From: Commensalibacter melissae
GTDB taxonomy: Bacteria > Pseudomonadota > Alphaproteobacteria > Acetobacterales > Acetobacteraceae
Assembly (NCBI RefSeq): GCF_003691365.1
Contig: NZ_CP033087.1
Coordinates: forward strand, 634,501 to 698,500
Reading direction: 5' to 3'
DNA: 64,000 nt
Shown: one piece after another, positions 36,348-44,925 of the stretch
How the letters are laid out: each line of letters opens with the position of its first letter
Numbering within the stretch: position 1 is the stretch's first letter
The notes under the pieces: model-generated
Seen by the model: only the letters and a program-made list of their open reading frames with translations
Told to the model about the DNA's origin: nothing
The model's database searches: none
Made by a program: the position numbers and the translations under genes

Positions 36348-37601
36348 TTAAATATTATATTTTTCTTTTCTCAATCTTACATATTCATTGATAAGTAATC
36401 CTGTATTCATATGAGATTCTTGTGAATAAAAACTTAAATGAGAGACAGTAAAATCGGAAAATAAAGCTGTTTTACGATTTAAATATTGTGGTGTATTGCT
36501 TGTTAAAATTTGTTCATCATCGCATTGAAAAGGCAACATCATAAAGCGTAAATCTCTTCCTTTCCAAGATATAAAATTAATTGATAACCTTTTGTCCCAT
36601 TCTACAATTTTTGATGTTAAAGGTAGGGGCTTTCCACGATTTTTAATGAAATAAGAGTGCAGCTTTTCAGCTTTTTCTCCATTTTCCCATAAACTACCCT
36701 TAAAACCGTTAGGTGGAAGTTCAAATTCACCTACCTCATCAGGGATGGATAAATTCTCTTTTTGAAAATAGGCACATACGCCGTTGTTGACAACGTTTGC
36801 TGATAACAGGAAATATTCATCATTTCTTCGTCTGAAATCAATGAATTCCTTCAGTTTTTCAAGTTCAATATAAACTATATCATCATCACATTTCAGGAAA
36901 ACATCATCTTTGAAAAGGTCAATTCTTGATGCATAATATCGATAGGCATGATAATAGGGATAAGATTCGTTCGGGTTGCCTATGAATTGTTTTATTTTGT
37001 CATTGACATAACAGAACTCCAGCCATGCACCAAATCCGCCTTGCAAGTATAGTTTTGGTATATCGTCTCTATTAAGGAGGTTGAATGTTGGAAATTCATA
37101 TCCGTTAATTGAAATATTTATGTCGTTATCACTTCCTCTGCTGATCGTGAGGATATTATCACAGTAAGCGTTTAGGAGAGTGAAAAATTCTATTTTAAAA
37201 ATTTTCTCTGTATCGTCTCTATTATTGTCATATAAATATTTGGAATCAATTCTTCTTATTTCTGAACCAGAATTACCCCATCCACCTATGACAACCTCTG
37301 TAAATTTATCCTGGTTTTTTTCTACAAATGCAATATGAAAATCATTTGATATTCTTAAAGGAATGGTAAGTTTAGAATTCTTGGGTAAATCTTTATAAAA
37401 TTGGTAACCGGCATTATCTTGCATATATGCTATTGGCCCATAACTGTTTCTGATATATTCTTTATCAGTTTTATTACGGGTAAAATCCCATATATGCCAT
37501 TCATCTAATAAATTATTGTTTAGTGCATATCGTATATATTGATTTAAATTTTCCATCCTGTCTTGGCGACCGGCAAATGTAATTAAAATATTTTTTGACA
37601 T
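36348..37601 (-). CDS. Putative glycosyltransferase with FAMeT-like domain
   Basis: A 417-residue protein from ATG 37601, with GGGGA six bases upstream; an in-frame TTG at 37613 is less likely. The N-terminus ILITFAGRQDRMENLNQYIRY begins a transferase-like fold. Residues about 85-180 resemble the farnesoic acid O-methyltransferase-like beta domain (PF12248 type): FHIAFVE, EVVIGGWGNSGSEIRRID. A DDD strand (KCDDDIVYIELEKLKEFI, about residue 241) looks like a metal-binding DxD site, followed by LLSANVVNNGVCAYFQ. The gene sits precisely between the two identical 732-bp repeats and is lower in GC than they are. It is probably imported cargo. The acceptor is unknown. Confidence 0.65.
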   Translation of the reverse strand: MSKNILITFAGRQDRMENLNQYIRYALNNNLLDEWHIWDFTRNKTDKEYIRNSYGPIAYMQDNAGYQFYKDLPKNSKLTIPLRISNDFHIAFVEKNQDKFTEVVIGGWGNSGSEIRRIDSKYLYDNNRDDTEKIFKIEFFTLLNAYCDNILTISRGSDNDINISINGYEFPTFNLLNRDDIPKLYLQGGFGAWLEFCYVNDKIKQFIGNPNESYPYYHAYRYYASRIDLFKDDVFLKCDDDIVYIELEKLKEFIDFRRRNDEYFLLSANVVNNGVCAYFQKENLSIPDEVGEFELPPNGFKGSLWENGEKAEKLHSYFIKNRGKPLPLTSKIVEWDKRLSINFISWKGRDLRFMMLPFQCDDEQILTSNTPQYLNRKTALFSDFTVSHLSFYSQESHMNTGLLINEYVRLRKEKYNI

Positions 37602-37671
37602 ATAAATCCCCAAAACTTAATTTTTATAAGATGATGAATAAAGATTATAATTTTTGTTTTAAAATAGCAAC

Positions 37672-38403
37672 AATATATAATTTTATTTCTGGTTAATTGG
37701 CCCTTTGGTAATCTGGGCGAGGTCATCAATTCTGATCCATGTTTTAAAGGCTTTGCGAATATCGCCGGCACTCATCTGATAATAGATTTGGGCTGATCTT
37801 TGCGGTGTGTCCAGGGGCAATCCCAATTCGCTGAAGGTCAAATATTGTGACGCGAGTTTGTCAATGCTGGAACGTTGCAACGGGATACTCCTCAGCAATG
37901 ACGCCTTGGCCAGTTGCAGTTCATGTTCGCTGACGGGTTGCGTCTGCATGGCCTGCAAGTCTTTCAGGGCTGCCTTGCGGGCGAGATCAACCTTGTCAGG
38001 ATCCGCACCAAAACTGATGTTATATCCCGCACGTGTGCGGGACCAGTCAAAAGAGCTGTTTACGTTATAGACATATCCTGTCTTAACCCGCAAGTCCTTG
38101 TAAAACCGTCCTGCAAATCCGCCACTTAATATTTCATTGCCAAGGTTCAGGGCATAATGATCCGGATGGTAAATGTTCAGCGGGATGGATTCAACCAATG
38201 CAACGCTGCTTTGCACTGCGCTTTTATCGGGAACATGAATGTAGGAGGTCTTGCTATTTGGACGTTGAGGCAAATCAAGATTGGGCCTGACACCTTTCGC
38301 CTTCCATGACCCGAAATATTTTTCAACGGTTGCCTGCGCTTTTTCAGGCGTTATGTTGCCTGCCACAACAATTGTTGTAAGGTCTGGACGAAAGGATTGC
38401 TGA
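37672..38403. repeat. 732-bp perfect direct repeat, copy B (inside intact M16 gene)
   Basis: Identical to 35582-36313. This copy is continuous with the 5' part of the M16 gene, so it is the functional 3' end. Together the two copies bracket a 1358-bp segment carrying one gene. Confidence 0.97.
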
Positions 38404-40397
38404 TAGAAATTTTCCAAATCATTTAAGGTTAATTTCATAACTTTTTCAGGGACTGGCTGACGTAAACTTGGGTCATTAATGGGATTAACCGCTTTTGCAA
38501 CGGATCTGTCAAAATGATAACCTGGGGACTGGTATAATCCTTTTAGAGACTGCGCTGTTTGTGATTTGACGATATCTAGGTTTTCTTGTTTGAAAGACGG
38601 ATTTAACTCGCTATCAGCCAATAACTGCATACCACGGTCAAAATAGGGCGTAAGAACAGATAACGAAAAGTCGCTTCCTGTATTGATATCGGCAGCGATG
38701 TCATCAATCTGTTTGCGAAAAGCCAGACGATCATAAGTCTTGGTCCCATACTTGAACATCTCATCTGTAATGTCTGAAATACCTTCCTTATCTTTTTCCT
38801 CTTGCAGACTTGAGTTCTGTCGAATGGCACCGAATACACTTATGGTATCACTGACATTGATTGGCTGAACAATCAAACGAATACCATTTTTCAGGGTTAT
38901 ATCTGTAGGTAAAGGGGATGCCTTGGGTATATTAAGTTTTTTCAGTGCCTTATCAGCCCATTCAGGCAAGGGGACAGGTCTATCAGGAATTGAGGTAAAA
39001 GATTCAGCACCTCCATAACCTTTTTTCGATAGAGGATTTCCGGAATCCTCAGGTGTGAGAATCGCCGTGATCGCTTCTTCCGGTTTTAAAATCCTTTTTG
39101 CTAATTGGTTAACTTTTTCTGGAGTGACTGCATTAAGAGCGGCAATCATATCATCAGGACTATTTAATTCCTGAAAAGCCAAGGCATTTGACCAGCTGCT
39201 GGCCAATCCCGTGATACTGTTGGCAGAGAATTTGAGGGATGCAATCTCCTTGCGTTTTGCCGCTTCGACAAGTTCGGCCGGAACACCATTTTCATGAAAA
39301 TATCTAAGGATTGTCTGAACCTCGTTCAAAAGGGATTGATGATTCCTGTTTTTTGGAAATGCTGCAATAGCCACGCCAAAGCCCGTATTGCCTTTGGGAA
39401 TATATTCAAAATCAGCTGACAGGGCCTTTCCCTGTGGCACTAAACCATATAACTTTTCCCGCTGGCTTGAAATAACGTCACTCAGAATGGTCGCGGCGGC
39501 ATAATCACTGGATTTTTCCCCAGGCATACGCCATGCCATTGTTATAAGTCCAGCTGGGAGATCCGTTGGAAAATGTATTGTTTTGGCTTTTATGGGCTTT
39601 AATTTGAAAGAGGTTTGCTTGGGTAGATTTTTGCGAGGTAGGGAAGAAAAATTTTGTTTGACAGTTGCCAGGGTTTTTTGGGGATCAATATCGCCTGAGA
39701 TAACAAGGATTGCATTATTGGGTGTGTAGTAAGTTTCATAGAATTCACGTAAATCCTGAACGGTTGTTTTATCAAAAGATGGACGGGTTCCCAAAGCATC
39801 ATGTTCATATGGGGTGTCCTTGAATAAAATCTTTTGTAATTCAGAAACATATTTATAAATTGGATTGGACAAATCCCTTGAAACTTCTTGTTCAATCGCT
39901 CCACGTTCCTTGTCCCAATCCGCGGCATTTAGGCTTAATCCATTCATTCGTAAAGCTTCAATTTTCAGGATAACATCTAAATCTTCGGCAGGAGCTGTGT
40001 AATAATACTGTGTGACGTGTTCTGTGGTAAAGGCATTATAGCTTCCGCCCAATTGTGCCCCGATAATTGCCAGCTGATCCTTGTCTAGACCTTTGCTTCC
40101 ACGAAACATCATATGTTCCAATGCGTGTGCAGTTCCCGGGAATCCCTTTGGCGTTTGGTTGGAACCGGCAAGATAGTTGACTTGCGCCGTAACAACAGGG
40201 GCCAAATTATTTTTAATGATAATCACCCGTAATCCATTTTTCAAAGTGGCGCGAATTACCTGCTGTTTTGAAGAAGATATATTTTTTGATGAAATATGAT
40301 TGGTGGGAACAGAATAGGCAGGATGAAGAAACCCGCTAAAAGGGGTGGTTGCAAGCAAAGTCAAGCTTAGTGTCAAAGGGGGTAGGATTGATCTCAT
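37683..40397 (-). CDS. M16 family metallopeptidase (pitrilysin/insulinase type)
   Basis: A 904-residue, probably periplasmic protease with a signal peptide (hydrophobic residues about 7-20, Ala-rich cleavage region). The inverted zinc motif HALEH is in GTAHALEHMMFRGSKG, and the downstream Glu ligand lies in the GAIEQEVSRDLSN segment. Two peptidase M16 halves follow; the C-terminal half (QNSSLQEEKDKEGISD, VVAGNITPEKAQATVEKYFG) lacks the zinc site, as usual for two-domain enzymes of this length. Its last 721 bp are duplicated downstream (35593-36313). The gene is otherwise intact. Substrates are unknown. Confidence 0.94.
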   Translation of the reverse strand: MRSILPPLTLSLTLLATTPFSGFLHPAYSVPTNHISSKNISSSKQQVIRATLKNGLRVIIIKNNLAPVVTAQVNYLAGSNQTPKGFPGTAHALEHMMFRGSKGLDKDQLAIIGAQLGGSYNAFTTEHVTQYYYTAPAEDLDVILKIEALRMNGLSLNAADWDKERGAIEQEVSRDLSNPIYKYVSELQKILFKDTPYEHDALGTRPSFDKTTVQDLREFYETYYTPNNAILVISGDIDPQKTLATVKQNFSSLPRKNLPKQTSFKLKPIKAKTIHFPTDLPAGLITMAWRMPGEKSSDYAAATILSDVISSQREKLYGLVPQGKALSADFEYIPKGNTGFGVAIAAFPKNRNHQSLLNEVQTILRYFHENGVPAELVEAAKRKEIASLKFSANSITGLASSWSNALAFQELNSPDDMIAALNAVTPEKVNQLAKRILKPEEAITAILTPEDSGNPLSKKGYGGAESFTSIPDRPVPLPEWADKALKKLNIPKASPLPTDITLKNGIRLIVQPINVSDTISVFGAIRQNSSLQEEKDKEGISDITDEMFKYGTKTYDRLAFRKQIDDIAADINTGSDFSLSVLTPYFDRGMQLLADSELNPSFKQENLDIVKSQTAQSLKGLYQSPGYHFDRSVAKAVNPINDPSLRQPVPEKVMKLTLNDLENFYQQSFRPDLTTIVVAGNITPEKAQATVEKYFGSWKAKGVRPNLDLPQRPNSKTSYIHVPDKSAVQSSVALVESIPLNIYHPDHYALNLGNEILSGGFAGRFYKDLRVKTGYVYNVNSSFDWSRTRAGYNISFGADPDKVDLARKAALKDLQAMQTQPVSEHELQLAKASLLRSIPLQRSSIDKLASQYLTFSELGLPLDTPQRSAQIYYQMSAGDIRKAFKTWIRIDDLAQITKGPINQK

Positions 40398-40564
40398 GTC
40401 TTTGATTTCCTGTTCGGGTCTTGTCTATATAAAATATTTAAAACAGGGTTGTTTAATTTGTAAAAGCTAATCTTGCTTAATTACAGAGGATCTGTCAAAG
40501 ACAATCTATTGTAAGATTGGATATATTAACTTGATTTGTATGAAAAAGGATAATTCGTAATTTT

Positions 40565-40596
40565 CTTAAAAAGTAAGATAGTAACATCTTACTTTA
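40565..40596 (-). terminator. Rho-independent terminator after bfr
   Basis: AAAGTAAGAT (40570-40579) and ATCTTACTTT (40586-40595) form a perfect 10-bp stem with a 6-nt loop. On the minus strand the right arm runs into TTTTTAAG. It lies about 30 bp after the bfr stop. Confidence 0.6.
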
Positions 40597-40626
40597 ATAA
40601 GATATCCATATTGAATAAAATTTGAA

Positions 40627-41115
40627 TTATGATTCTTGTTCCGTTGCGTGATCGGAATTTAAAGTGATGTATCGACCTATAGAAATTTGTTTGATCAGAT
40701 CAAATTGTTTGTCAATGAAGTCAATATGTTTTTCTTCAGAATCTAAAATTGAAACAAAAATATGACGAGTCACGTAATCCTGTATCTGTTCACAATAGGA
40801 AACTGCCTCGCGTAAATCTTTGCAAGCCTTCATCTCCATCTGGCGATCAGCATGGAGGATCTCTTCAACTGACTGACCAATTTGTACGGTGTTTAGTCTT
40901 TGCATATTGGGCAATCCGTCAAGCATGAGAATACGTTCAATCAGCGAATCTGCATGTTTCATTTCCTCAATGGATTCCTGGTATTCTTTTTTGCCAAGAA
41001 TGGTGACCCCCCAATGACACAGGGTTTTGTAGTGAAGATAATATTGATTGATGGCTGTTAATTCATTTGTAAGTTGAATATTCAAATATTCAATTACTTT
41101 TTTATCTTTGATCAT
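40627..41115 (-). CDS. bfr: Bacterioferritin
   Basis: A 162-residue iron-storage subunit forming 24-mer haem-containing cages. The dinuclear ferroxidase ligands are all present at canonical numbers: Glu18, Glu51, His54, Glu94, Glu127 and His130. The haem-binding Met52 is in EEMKHAD. Tyr25 is also conserved. The gene is divergent from bfd, the ferredoxin that reduces and releases stored iron, with a Fur-like site between them. The C-terminal extension of about 10 residues is unremarkable. Confidence 0.97.
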   Translation of the reverse strand: MIKDKKVIEYLNIQLTNELTAINQYYLHYKTLCHWGVTILGKKEYQESIEEMKHADSLIERILMLDGLPNMQRLNTVQIGQSVEEILHADRQMEMKACKDLREAVSYCEQIQDYVTRHIFVSILDSEEKHIDFIDKQFDLIKQISIGRYITLNSDHATEQES

Positions 41116-41286
41116 TAATGAAATCCTAGTTGCTGTATGTTTAAATTACTTGCATTTTATTTAAATAATCTTTGTGATTATTTCATTAATTATATGTTTT
41201 TTTTGTAAATAAAAAAAGAAATAAATCCATAATCAAAAAAAGTTTATATACGTAATAAAAAAATTGTAGACACAGTTATTAAGAAT

Positions 41287-41305
41287 GGTTATTATAATCA
41301 TTATT
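41287..41305. promoter_or_regulatory. Fur-like box upstream of bfd
   Basis: The 19-bp segment GGTTATTATAATCATTATT matches the Fur consensus GATAATGATAATCATTATC at 15 of 19 positions. It overlaps a TATAAT-like -10 element (41293-41298) and ends 29 bp before the bfd ATG. Repression of bfd by iron-loaded Fur is the expected reading; in Alphaproteobacteria Mur/Irr-type regulators could act instead. Confidence 0.5.
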
Positions 41306-41334
41306 AACAACCTAGTTGTGATGGGGCCTTGGCG

Positions 41335-41514
41335 ATGTATATTTGTTCATGTCGTGCATTAACCGACAAGGATATAGGAAATGCTATTAAGGATGGTGCA
41401 GACTGTCCAAGCAAAATCTATAAATCTTGTGGTTCAAAACCCGACTGTGGTCGATGTATTCAACGGATTTTGATTATGTTGAAAGAACATAGGCAAAACG
41501 CGATCCAACCCTAA
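41335..41514 (+). CDS. bfd: Bacterioferritin-associated ferredoxin
   Basis: A 59-residue [2Fe-2S] protein. The cluster cysteines are Cys4, Cys6, Cys38 and Cys41 (MYICSC ... DCGRC), the same positions as in E. coli Bfd. It delivers electrons to bacterioferritin haem to mobilise stored iron. ATG 41335 was preferred over the upstream in-frame TTG 41329 because it gives the canonical N-terminus. It is divergent from bfr and followed by a strong terminator. Confidence 0.93.
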   Translation: MYICSCRALTDKDIGNAIKDGADCPSKIYKSCGSKPDCGRCIQRILIMLKEHRQNAIQP

Positions 41515-41543
41515 TTTTGTATGTTTGTTTCTTGATATCCTTT

Positions 41544-41576
41544 AACCCGCTTTTTAATTAAAGCGGGTTCTTTTTG
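41544..41576 (+). terminator. Rho-independent terminator after bfd
   Basis: AACCCGCTTT (41544-41553) and AAAGCGGGTT (41560-41569) form a perfect 10-bp GC-containing stem with a 6-nt loop. CTTTTTG follows. It lies 30 bp after the bfd stop. Confidence 0.92.
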
Positions 41577-41671
41577 TGAAGGTTAAAATATAATTTTTTG
41601 GAAATGTATATTGTTTGATTAAGCTTGATATAATGCTATAACTTTTTTAAAAGTTGCTGGATAAAAGTTTC

Positions 41672-42196
41672 ATGTTTTCAAATAATAAACCTCCCATTTC
41701 TGATCGAATTCTCGCTCTTGATCTATGGTTACTGGATCGTTTTTTTCAACCAATTGCTGACCGTCTGCCAGAAAAATGGTCAGCATTGAAAATTGGAATG
41801 AGTTTACAGCTTGGATCGCTGGTTTTTTCAGCCGGTTCCCTGATTCTACTTGTTCTTTATTTTGAAATGAGTGTTTTTTCTGTGCTTTTTAATGTAATGG
41901 CATGGTGTCTTGGCGTGTTATTTTATTTCTCCATTTATCGTATGCAATCCATTATTCGGATAGGATTTCTCAATCCGTTTCGTATGATGCTGGCAGGCAT
42001 AAGAATTATCTCGATTCCATTTGCAATCTATTCAATCTATCTAGGAATCGTCGCGGATCAGCGTTTTCAGGAAACATTATTATTGAACAGCATAAGTAAT
42101 ACAATTTTTGTATTTGGTATCTATCTTATCTCCTGTCAGCCCAACCCTCCGCCAGAAAAGAAACGTCAAACGGCTTTTTCATTGAATACAATGTAA
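41672..42196 (+). CDS. Small integral membrane protein, unknown
   Basis: About 174 residues from ATG 41672; an in-frame TTG at 41654 would add six. An N-terminal amphipathic stretch (ISDRILALDLWLLDRFFQPI) is followed by about four hydrophobic helices (roughly residues 46-66, 70-88, 105-125 and 135-152) and a polar, Lys/Pro-rich C-terminus. I do not recognise the family. It stands between the bfd terminator and the AbiJ-like gene with no obvious partner. Codon use resembles its chromosomal neighbours. Confidence 0.6.
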   Translation: MFSNNKPPISDRILALDLWLLDRFFQPIADRLPEKWSALKIGMSLQLGSLVFSAGSLILLVLYFEMSVFSVLFNVMAWCLGVLFYFSIYRMQSIIRIGFLNPFRMMLAGIRIISIPFAIYSIYLGIVADQRFQETLLLNSISNTIFVFGIYLISCQPNPPPEKKRQTAFSLNTM

Positions 42197-42232
42197 TAAA
42201 TATTTTAATTCCATAAAAAGAAGTTTTTAAAA

Positions 42233-43189
42233 ATGGTAATCATAAATCTATATTCAAACCGTATAAAAGCTGAAAAAGCTATCAAAAATGATGTCTATGT
42301 TTATGACTGTTTTTCTGAAGAATTAAAAACATAGATTTTTTTCATTTTAAAGAATTTATTAGAAATAGAATTTAATTATTATCCAATAAACATGGATAGT
42401 AAACAGTTGTGGGTTTTGACTTATGAAGCTGTATCAAGGGAATGGGGTAACAAATTTTTAGATTCTAATTCATTGAATTTTATTGATCGATTCGAATCTT
42501 ATATTGTCAGTAATGATAATTATGAACATGTTTTAGATCTTATTGAATGTGTAATTGGAATAAGGATATCAATTCTCTCAAAAGTTGATCCTAATTATAA
42601 GTTCAATAATGATGAAATCTTAATTGGGTTGATTGAGGAATTGAATAAACGTTTTCTTTATGCAGGCGTAGGGTATCAGTATGAAAATGGTGAAATAATC
42701 CGTATTGATCATCAATATGTTCATAAGGAAATCGTTAAACCTGCATTGGAGATTATTCATAATAAGGCTTTTGAAAAGGTTAATGAAGAATATAGTAATG
42801 CACATAAACATTACCGGAATCAATATATCAAGGATTGTATTGTCGGATGTAATCGTGCTTTTGAATCATTGTTGAAATCGATTTGCAATGAATGTGAATG
42901 GGAATATGATCCAAACAACCGGGCCAGTGATCTCATAAAAATTATACACAAAAATGGATTGTTTCCTGTTGGGATGGAAAAGACAATCGACAGTTATATC
43001 ATGACTCTCAAAACAGGGGTGCCAGAATTGCGAAATCATTTTGGTGGTCACGGCAGTTCGTCTCAATCTCCATCGCCATCAATTTATATGGCGGAATATG
43101 TTTTACATCTTACCGCGACAAATATTGTTTTTTTATATAATGCTTTCAGGGATTATCAATCCAAACAGAATCAAGGATTGTTTTTCTGA
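42233..43189 (+). pseudogene. AbiJ/HEPN-type abortive-infection gene interrupted by an in-frame amber codon
   Basis: From ATG 42233 a single frame runs to 43189 and is broken only by TAG at 42332-42334 (codon 34). The first 33 codons (MVIINLYSNRIKAEK ... DVYVYDCFSEELKT) match the start of AbiJ_NTD4 / STM4504-CBY_0614 family proteins (typically NLYSKR..K....DVYxYD.xPxxLRVQIVHI). After the stop the frame continues IFFILKNLLE, again as in the family. The stop falls where relatives usually have Gln, so a single CAG-to-TAG change explains it. The C-terminal part has a HEPN-like helical region with RNHFGGHG. Its last 19 bp overlap the convergent ccmI. Confidence 0.75.
42392..43189 (+). CDS. Remaining downstream ORF of the AbiJ-like gene
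   Basis: An uninterrupted 265-codon frame from ATG 42392, in the same frame as the fragment at 42233-42331. It could be translated alone, but no good ribosome binding site precedes ATG 42392 and the product would lack the conserved N-terminal domain. It contains GVGYQYENGEIIRID, KPALEIIHNKAF, the CNRAFESLLKSICNECEWEYD helix and LKTGVPELRNHFGGHG, a HEPN-type R-x4-6-H signature linked to RNase activity in abortive-infection proteins. Whether it is still active is unknown. Confidence 0.55.
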   Translation: MDSKQLWVLTYEAVSREWGNKFLDSNSLNFIDRFESYIVSNDNYEHVLDLIECVIGIRISILSKVDPNYKFNNDEILIGLIEELNKRFLYAGVGYQYENGEIIRIDHQYVHKEIVKPALEIIHNKAFEKVNEEYSNAHKHYRNQYIKDCIVGCNRAFESLLKSICNECEWEYDPNNRASDLIKIIHKNGLFPVGMEKTIDSYIMTLKTGVPELRNHFGGHGSSSQSPSPSIYMAEYVLHLTATNIVFLYNAFRDYQSKQNQGLFF

Positions 43190-43911
43190 TATTCCATGAC
43201 TCTCTGTTCAGCCATATTTCGCCACGGTGCATCTGAAGATGCGCGTTGTAGGGCCTGTTGGAAAAGAGTGAATGATTCTTCGGTCATTTGACCATTTTTT
43301 TGAATTATCAGTTCGGCAATTTGCGCGGCCAGGTAAGGGTCAAAACGTTGGTCAAGAGCTGTTTTCCAGGCTTGAATAGCATTGTCTAACTGACCTTGTT
43401 CAGCTTCAATCCGACCCAGTAAGAGGTAACCTTCTATTCGTTTCGGATCATTATAAGCAAGCGTGACAATTTTTTCTTTCAATTGTTTTACATAAGGTGC
43501 GAGATCTTTATTCTGTTTTTGCTGTTCAGCTATTCTTGTCCGTAAGGGTTGAGAAGGCAAGGCAGGTACACCATTAAGCAAATAGAGACCTATGGCGGTC
43601 AGGGGAATGCAAATCAAGCCGCACAGAATAAAAAAATGACCATTGGTTGCCGGATCACAAGATATGGAATTATTTTTTTCACTTTGATCGTCAGAATTTA
43701 AAAGCCGACGTTGAATTTCAAGTTTTGCCTGATGATATTCTTCTGGTAAAATCAATTCCTGCCGCAATTCACTTTCCAGTTCTTTAAGTTGTAACTGGTA
43801 AAAAGCTATTGAAGGATTATTCGCTATTGAAGGATATTTTTTTTGGTACAGACTTATAAAACAGGGTATCAAACTGATAAGACTGATTAAAATCATCATT
43901 ATCCATAACAT
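43171..43911 (-). CDS. ccmI: Cytochrome c biogenesis protein CcmI
   Basis: A 246-residue membrane protein that presents apocytochrome c to the haem ligation complex. One N-terminal helix (residues about 2-18) is followed by a cytoplasmic loop with the ELESELRQELILPEEYHQAK coiled region, a second helix at about 93-112, and a periplasmic TPR-like domain (GYLLLGRIEAEQGQLDNAIQAWKTAL). It is the last gene of the ccm run, 3 bp after ccmH, and its 3' end overlaps the convergent AbiJ-like frame by 19 bp. Confidence 0.9.
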   Translation of the reverse strand: MLWIMMILISLISLIPCFISLYQKKYPSIANNPSIAFYQLQLKELESELRQELILPEEYHQAKLEIQRRLLNSDDQSEKNNSISCDPATNGHFFILCGLICIPLTAIGLYLLNGVPALPSQPLRTRIAEQQKQNKDLAPYVKQLKEKIVTLAYNDPKRIEGYLLLGRIEAEQGQLDNAIQAWKTALDQRFDPYLAAQIAELIIQKNGQMTEESFTLFQQALQRASSDAPWRNMAEQRVMEYQKNNP

Positions 43912-43914
43912 GGA

Positions 43915-44373
43915 TCAAGGTTCTTTCATCAATTTTTCAAGACGTTTTTCTTCATCTTTATTTAAGGGAGAAGGCTTCAATCCTTTTTTCCTGAAATTTA
44001 TGAGAGCTATTAGACACCCTGTCAAAAGGGCAAGTAAAGGCATAAACCACAATAACGCGGTTGCAAGATTAAGGGGAGGACTTAACCGCACGAAATTGCC
44101 GTAACGGTCAACCATCCATTGGATGATTTGATCATCGGTTTCACCAGCCTGAACATGTTGGCGAACGACTTTTCTTAGATCCCTTGCCAGTTCGGCATTA
44201 CTGTCTTCTATGGATTCATTCTGGCAAACAAGACAGCGTAATTGCGAGCCAATTTCTTCGGCTTTTTTTTCCTGCCGTTGGTTTGGCAATATTTCATCAG
44301 GGCTGTCGAGACCATAGGTGGGAATAGAAAAAAAGTTAATGATTATCAGGACAAGAATGATAACTAATCGCAT
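43915..44373 (-). CDS. ccmH: Cytochrome c biogenesis protein CcmH
   Basis: A 152-residue thiol reductant of apocytochrome c in the periplasm. It has a signal peptide, the redox motif LRCLVCQNESIEDSNAELARDLR, and a single C-terminal transmembrane helix (about 104-126: ATALLWFMPLLALLTGCLIALI) followed by a charged tail. It lies between ccmG and ccmI with gaps of 3 bp on each side, so translation is coupled. Confidence 0.95.
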   Translation of the reverse strand: MRLVIILVLIIINFFSIPTYGLDSPDEILPNQRQEKKAEEIGSQLRCLVCQNESIEDSNAELARDLRKVVRQHVQAGETDDQIIQWMVDRYGNFVRLSPPLNLATALLWFMPLLALLTGCLIALINFRKKGLKPSPLNKDEEKRLEKLMKEP

Positions 44374-44376
44374 TGA

Positions 44377-44925
44377 TCAAGTCCCTACAAGCGAAAGCAG
44401 GGATGAAACGGCAGTTTTATCCAAAGGTTTGGCATAATGCCAACGTATAATTCCCCCCGGGATAATAAGAAAACTTTCAGGCACGCCAGAAATTCCCCAA
44501 TTGATTCCAATCATCCCCTCATCATCCTGTCCTAGATATTGATATGGATTGTCATGGCGGTTTAGAAACTTGTCTATCGTATTATATTTGTCTTTATAAG
44601 CTATGCCCCATATGGAAAGCCTAATGGAAAGCTGATTTAAAATTGGCATCTCACTGATACAGGGTAGACACCATGAAGCAAAAAAATTGATTAATACGGG
44701 TTTGTGCTGTTGCTTTAACAATAGACTGTCAAAATTTTTGTGGGATAATATTGGCTTGAGTTTGAAATCCGGAATAGGTTTGTTCAAATTGGGAAGTTCT
44801 ATTTTATGCGGATCGAATTTTCCTTTTTTTAAACTGGATAGCATCGTGGCAAACCCTCCACCTGCAAGAACGGTTGCACCCAGTGGTAATCCCCATATCA
44901 ATCGTCGTCGGGTAATGGATTTCAT
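44377..44925 (-). CDS. ccmG: Thiol:disulfide interchange protein CcmG/DsbE
   Basis: A 182-residue membrane-anchored thioredoxin-fold protein that keeps apocytochrome c cysteines reduced. The active site is FFASWCLPCISEMP, preceded by PVLIN, and the cis-Pro region is GVPESFLI. An N-terminal basic start and hydrophobic segment (about 7-27) form the anchor. Its start overlaps the ccmF stop by 4 bp. Confidence 0.95.
   Translation of the reverse strand: MKSITRRRLIWGLPLGATVLAGGGFATMLSSLKKGKFDPHKIELPNLNKPIPDFKLKPILSHKNFDSLLLKQQHKPVLINFFASWCLPCISEMPILNQLSIRLSIWGIAYKDKYNTIDKFLNRHDNPYQYLGQDDEGMIGINWGISGVPESFLIIPGGIIRWHYAKPLDKTAVSSLLSLVGT

Noticed and set aside
33145-38403. Genomic island with integrase and attachment sites
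   Set aside because: No integrase, transposase, tRNA target or short att repeats were seen; only the long 732-bp homology flanks the cargo.
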